A stretch of 17,730 nucleotides of DNA from an uncultured Erysipelotrichaceae bacterium (GTDB taxonomy: Bacteria > Bacillota_I > Bacilli_A > Acholeplasmatales > Anaeroplasmataceae): contig CACZRY010000151.1 in assembly GCA_902783745.1 (NCBI GenBank), forward strand, positions 1-17,730. Direction: 5' to 3'. Every line of letters starts with the position of its first letter. The first letter of the stretch is position 1. Positions 14,182-17,730 of the stretch are shown here, in pieces. The position numbers were made by a program, and so were the translations under genes. Under the pieces are notes generated by a model. That model was given only the letters and a program-made list of their open reading frames with translations. It did no database searches and was not told the DNA's origin.

Positions 14182-16333
14182 TATTGGAAGAATCATCTTG
14201 ATTTAAAGAAGTATCATTTTTATTTTCTTCTTTAGAATCTATGTCATTTGAACCTAAATCAATATTATCAGAAGTAGATTCTATTTTAACATCTTCAGAA
14301 GAAGATAAAGTATTTGTATTTGAATCTACTGTATTTGTATTATTATCTACTTTAGTATCTTCTTTTAAATTAGCTTCAGCATTAACATTCTTTGCAGCTT
14401 CTACCTTATTATCATACCAAGATAAATGTCCTGTTGTAGAAATTTCATCAATATCAGCTTTATTTAATGTTTCAAGTTTTAATAAGTAGTTTGCGATATT
14501 ATTTAATAAATCCATGTTAGAAGAAATTACATTCTTACATTCAGCATAGCATTCCTCAATAATATTTCTAACTTCCTTATCAATTTCCATAGCAACCTGA
14601 TCACTGAAGTTCTTATCCTTTAAGTAATCACGGCCTAAGAATACACTACCATTTGGTTGTTCATATTGAATAGGTCCTAATGGAGACATACCATATTCAG
14701 TAACCATAGCTCTTGCAAGCTTAGTTGCGTTTTCGAAGTCATTTGATGCACCTGTAGATACATCCTTAAATACTATTTCTTCTGCAACACGGCCACCTAA
14801 ATAACCTGTAATTGTTTCCTTTAATTGCTTTTGTGTTCTAAAATATGTTTCTTCACGTGGCATCATTAGGTTATAACCACCAGCTTGTCCACGTGGAACA
14901 ATTGTTACCTTTTGAACGATAGATGCATTTTCAAGCTTTAATCCAACAACAGCATGTCCTGCTTCATGGAATGCAACAAGCTTTCTTTCATGTTCAGTAT
15001 ATTGTCTTGATCTTTTAGCAGGTCCCATCATTACACGGTCTGTTGCCTCATCAATATCCTGACTATTTATTACTTTACGATTTTCTCTTGCTGCAAGTAA
15101 TGCAGCTTCATTTAATAAGTTTTCAAGATCAGCACCACTAAATCCTGGTGTTCTTGCTGCAACACCATCAAGCTTAATTGCTGGATCTAGGTGCTTATTT
15201 CTTGCATGAACCTTTAATATTGCTTCTCTTCCTCTAACATCAGGGTTAGAAATTGTAATTTGACGGTCAAAACGTCCTGGTCTTAATAAGGCTGGGTCTA
15301 ATACGTCTGGACGGTTTGTTGCTGCCATAATAATTATTCCAGTATTACCATTAAAACCATCCATTTCAACTAATAACTGGTTTAATGTTTGTTCTCTTTC
15401 ATCATGTCCTCCACCCATACCAGCACCACGTTGTCTACCTACCGCATCAATTTCATCAATGAAAATGATACAAGGAGCGTTTTGCTTAGCGGTTTTAAAC
15501 ATATCTCTTACTCTTGATGCACCTACACCAACAAACATTTCAACGAAATCAGAACCAGAAATTGAGAAGAATGGAACTCCTGCTTCTCCAGCTACTGCTT
15601 TTGCTAATAATGTTTTACCTGTACCTGGAGGTCCAAATAAAATTACACCCTTAGGTACTCTTGCACCAATTTCATTATATTTACGAGGATTCTTTAAGAA
15701 ATCAATGATTTCAACTAATTCATCCTTCTCTTCATCACATCCTGCAACATCAGTAAATTTACATGTTTTACTACGATTTAATACTGCTGTTGATTTACCG
15801 AAGTCCATTGCGCCACCAGCGCCACCCTGACTTCTTAATAAACTTCTAAAGATTAAGAATGTTACTGCTAAAATAATAATTGTTGGTAATAAAGTAATTA
15901 ATAATGAAACCCACATAGAAGTTGTAGGATTTAAATAATTAACCTTAATTTCTTGATATGTTGTACCCATTTCAAGAATCATATTATCTAATTGTTCAAA
16001 AGTCATTACAACCTTAAACGCATGTGTTGTTTCTGTAGTTTTACCATCTTTTACTATAGTAGTTGTGTAATTACCCTCAACTACTACAATATTTGCATAT
16101 TCACTTGAAGGTGTTGCCTGAACCTCAGTAACCTTATAATCGCTTCCCTTAAGAGCGTATTTTTGAAATTCAGTAAAGCTTATTGTAGTTGTTGTAGTAC
16201 GTGTTAATAATCTAACAAAGAATACTATTGCTGCAATAAGTAATACTATAACAATTAAGAATCTCCAATCAAAGAAATGACGCTTAGGAGCATTATTTTG
16301 ATTATTATTGTTATTGTTATTATTGTCCTGCAT
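14168..16333 (-). CDS. ftsH: ATP-dependent zinc metalloprotease FtsH
   Basis: This membrane-bound hexameric AAA+ protease degrades misfolded membrane proteins and short-lived regulators. The 721-aa protein has an Asn-rich N terminus (3-14), TM1 (about 25-44), an outer loop domain, and TM2 (about 141-163). The AAA module shows Walker A GPPGTGKT (234-241), pore MFVGVG (266-271), Walker B IIFIDE (289-294) and the SRH around [18 protein letters not shown] (339-356). The zinc site is HEAGH (456-460), with the third ligand probably Asp532 in SNDFENAT. About 80 residues at the C terminus (641-721) are acidic and rich in Asn, Ser and Asp, making it longer than the usual 640-670 aa. AAAGGAG lies 6 nt before the ATG. 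It is 11 nt after hpt and overlaps rqcP. Confidence 0.97.
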   Translation of the reverse strand: MQDNNNNNNNNQNNAPKRHFFDWRFLIVIVLLIAAIVFFVRLLTRTTTTTISFTEFQKYALKGSDYKVTEVQATPSSEYANIVVVEGNYTTTIVKDGKTTETTHAFKVVMTFEQLDNMILEMGTTYQEIKVNYLNPTTSMWVSLLITLLPTIIILAVTFLIFRSLLRSQGGAGGAMDFGKSTAVLNRSKTCKFTDVAGCDEEKDELVEIIDFLKNPRKYNEIGARVPKGVILFGPPGTGKTLLAKAVAGEAGVPFFSISGSDFVEMFVGVGASRVRDMFKTAKQNAPCIIFIDEIDAVGRQRGAGMGGGHDEREQTLNQLLVEMDGFNGNTGIIIMAATNRPDVLDPALLRPGRFDRQITISNPDVRGREAILKVHARNKHLDPAIKLDGVAARTPGFSGADLENLLNEAALLAARENRKVINSQDIDEATDRVMMGPAKRSRQYTEHERKLVAFHEAGHAVVGLKLENASIVQKVTIVPRGQAGGYNLMMPREETYFRTQKQLKETITGYLGGRVAEEIVFKDVSTGASNDFENATKLARAMVTEYGMSPLGPIQYEQPNGSVFLGRDYLKDKNFSDQVAMEIDKEVRNIIEECYAECKNVISSNMDLLNNIANYLLKLETLNKADIDEISTTGHLSWYDNKVEAAKNVNAEANLKEDTKVDNNTNTVDSNTNTLSSSEDVKIESTSDNIDLGSNDIDSKEENKNDTSLNQDDSSNNETR
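16296..16326. repeat. ATT/GTT trinucleotide tract at the ftsH 5' end
   Basis: A run of near-perfect trinucleotide repeats (AAT/AAC in the coding sense) encodes the Asn-rich N terminus of FtsH just after the start codon. Trinucleotide slippage would vary Asn number without breaking the frame. Confidence 0.7.
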
Positions 16334-16344
16334 ATTAAACTCCT

Positions 16345-16875
16345 TTACTTATAAATTTCTTCCTTTAAAACTCCAATGTAAGGAAGATTTCTATAAAGCT
16401 CATTATAATCAAGACCAAATCCAACAACAAACTTGTTTGGAACATCAAATCCTTTATAATCAGCCTCTATATCCATAACTCTTGTACCAATCTTATTAAG
16501 TAATACTGCAATCTTAACAGATTTAGCACCTAAGGATAAGAACTTTTCTTTTAATTCAAAAATTGTTCTTCCTGTATCTAAGATATCATCACATAAGATA
16601 ACATCTCTATCCTTAACATCAGGTACATATCCAATAATAGATACAGTACCAGTAGATGATACACCAGAGTATGATTTAACTTTAATAAAGTCCATATTCA
16701 TAGGAATTGTAATCTTATTAATTAAAGAAACCATAAATGGTGCAACACCATTTAAGATTCCAATAACAAGTGGAATAGATTTATTATAATCTTTATCAAT
16801 ATCACTTGCCATTGCTGCAATTCTATTACTTAACATTTCTTCTGAATATAATACTTCTTCAATATCCTTATTCAT
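16345..16875 (-). CDS. hpt: Hypoxanthine phosphoribosyltransferase
   Basis: This purine salvage enzyme joins hypoxanthine (and usually guanine) to PRPP to give IMP or GMP. The 176-aa length is normal. The PRPP-binding motif [13 protein letters not shown] lies at 92-104, KVKSYSG at 65-71 is the flexible-loop start, LNG at 41-43 sits at the pyrophosphate-binding loop, and [20 protein letters not shown] near the C terminus contains the purine-binding part. Position 127 reads LLNK where LLDK is more usual. GAGG lies about 9 nt before the ATG, inside the end of tilS, which it overlaps by 8 bp. The tilS-hpt-ftsH order is widely conserved in Firmicutes. Confidence 0.96.
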   Translation of the reverse strand: MNKDIEEVLYSEEMLSNRIAAMASDIDKDYNKSIPLVIGILNGVAPFMVSLINKITIPMNMDFIKVKSYSGVSSTGTVSIIGYVPDVKDRDVILCDDILDTGRTIFELKEKFLSLGAKSVKIAVLLNKIGTRVMDIEADYKGFDVPNKFVVGFGLDYNELYRNLPYIGVLKEEIYK

Positions 16876-17730
16876 TATCTATTGCCTCACAAACTAAATA
16901 AATATCTCCATCTTTCTTTTCTTTAGTGACAATATCTGATTTTGCGTAATTAACTACCCATAATAAATTATTATCATTATCGAATATTAATGGAATAATA
17001 TCTCTTTCATCTTTTGGTACCTTGCAATCAATAAATAATCTATTTACCTTCTTTGTACCAAAGCTCATTGCTATTTCATCGTTTTGTTGTCTTGTCCTTA
17101 CGATAAAAGGCAACTTATGCATATTATAGCATAATTTTATGCTTTTTACATTAGAATTAGGTTTATTTTTTTCAAAATAGATTAGATACTTTTTATTGAA
17201 TATAATTCTATCATGAATACCTAATTCATATACTTGATTATCAAGTTTTATGTTTCTTTTTATGTAGGCAATATTATATTCTCTTATGAATATAAAATCC
17301 CCTTGTAGCATTAGTTTTTTATTACCAACATCACTAGATAATATATCTAAGATATTTAATATAATATCTTTATTCTTTCTAATATTATATTTTTCTAACA
17401 TCAAAGAAATTATATCTTTTTTTAATGCAATATCTAAGTCATTAAAAGTTGTTGTATCAATTCTATTTAGATTCAATTCTAGATATTTAATTGATTCGTT
17501 TCTAATGAATCTAAATGCTTCATGAGCTTGTGTTGAATATTCACTTATTTTATTATATAAATCACTACATTCATTCTTTAAGAATGGTGTTATGTGATGT
17601 CTTATTCTATTTCTTAAATAATCATCTGTTTGATTTGTTTTATCCTCAAAATAAAGATAATTATTATCATGCATATATTTATATATTTGATCCTTTGATA
17701 CACAAAGTAATGGTCTAATAGTAACATAGC
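16868..17730 (-). CDS. tilS: tRNA(Ile)-lysidine synthase TilS, C-terminal part (5' end outside window)
   Basis: TilS converts C34 of the CAU-anticodon tRNA-Ile to lysidine so that it reads AUA. Only the last 286 residues are in the window; the frame stays open to the right edge, where it reads IRPLLCVSKDQIYKY, the region after the PP-loop motif. EDKTNQTDDYLRNRIRHHI is the conserved TilS (D-N-RNRIR) segment. The rest is the helical middle domain and the C-terminal tRNA-binding domain, including LPFIVRTRQQNDEI and the KKVNRLFIDCKVPKDERDIIPLI segment. The N-terminal ATP-binding SGGxDS motif lies beyond the window. It is the first visible gene of the tilS-hpt-ftsH-rqcP unit and overlaps hpt by 8 bp. 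The Met at 17674 is internal, not the start. Confidence 0.95.
   Translation of the reverse strand, partial: YVTIRPLLCVSKDQIYKYMHDNNYLYFEDKTNQTDDYLRNRIRHHITPFLKNECSDLYNKISEYSTQAHEAFRFIRNESIKYLELNLNRIDTTTFNDLDIALKKDIISLMLEKYNIRKNKDIILNILDILSSDVGNKKLMLQGDFIFIREYNIAYIKRNIKLDNQVYELGIHDRIIFNKKYLIYFEKNKPNSNVKSIKLCYNMHKLPFIVRTRQQNDEIAMSFGTKKVNRLFIDCKVPKDERDIIPLIFDNDNNLLWVVNYAKSDIVTKEKKDGDIYLVCEAIDNE

Noticed and set aside
15459..15830. 123-codon open frame on the plus strand opposite ftsH
   Set aside because: It is antisense to the conserved AAA domain of ftsH; no ribosome site, and its protein sequence is low in plausible domains. The ftsH reading is certain.
17674..17674. Start codon of tilS at 17674
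   Set aside because: The frame continues upstream to the window edge with TilS-like sequence (IRPLLCVSKDQIYKY), so this Met is internal.
17515..17718. Plus-strand open frame at the right edge
   Set aside because: Antisense to tilS, which continues open to the window end with clear motifs.

Overview
The window looks like chromosomal DNA from a low-GC (very AT-rich) Gram-positive bacterium of the Bacilli/Mollicutes-related gut lineages. Evidence for this: the tilS-hpt-ftsH-S4 gene order typical of Firmicutes, near-consensus sigma-A promoters (TTGACA/TATAAT), strong AGGAGGTGAT-type Shine-Dalgarno sites, short U-tract terminators, one lipoprotein with a Gram-positive style lipobox, and TGA used as a stop (the ROK kinase gene ends TGG TGA). 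The mycoplasma code (TGA = Trp) is therefore not needed. The species cannot be named from sequence reading alone.

Layout from left to right; all genes are on the minus strand unless noted. Positions 22-96 hold tRNA-Gly(GCC) with its own consensus promoter. Positions 237-1307 are an orphan MsmX/MalK-type ABC ATPase with its own promoter and terminator. Positions 1410-2132 are an unknown membrane-anchored protein behind a strong promoter. Positions 5224-2230 form an lrp/asnC regulator - M24 aminopeptidase P - M29 aminopeptidase operon, which suggests regulated peptide and amino-acid use. Positions 7307-5332 form a tightly coupled three-gene unit: an LRAT/NlpC-P60-like protein, a ROK sugar kinase, and a zinc-ribbon protein that looks like a truncated, catalytically dead DDE transposase. 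Positions 8597-7411 are two unknown proteins, the second with two membrane segments. Divergent from them on the plus strand, 8710-9696, is an S66-family LD-carboxypeptidase/MccF-like serine peptidase. It converges on mnmE (11056-9716), and the two share a bidirectional terminator.

Further right, 12622-11099 is a type I membrane protein with an Ig-like domain and 13831-12725 is a surface lipoprotein HAD phosphatase. The window ends with the housekeeping operon tilS (5' end beyond the window) - hpt - ftsH - rqcP, whose genes overlap or nearly touch.

Most of the region is ordinary, compact chromosome: there is no gene-free stretch above about 110 bases, no CRISPR array, and no intact mobile element. 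The parts most worth a second look are the LRAT-ROK-transposase-remnant operon, the promoter palindromes at 1322-1343 and 2184-2193, the very short leader of the S66 peptidase gene, and the unknown membrane proteins. I did not find convincing evidence of a complete new biological system.
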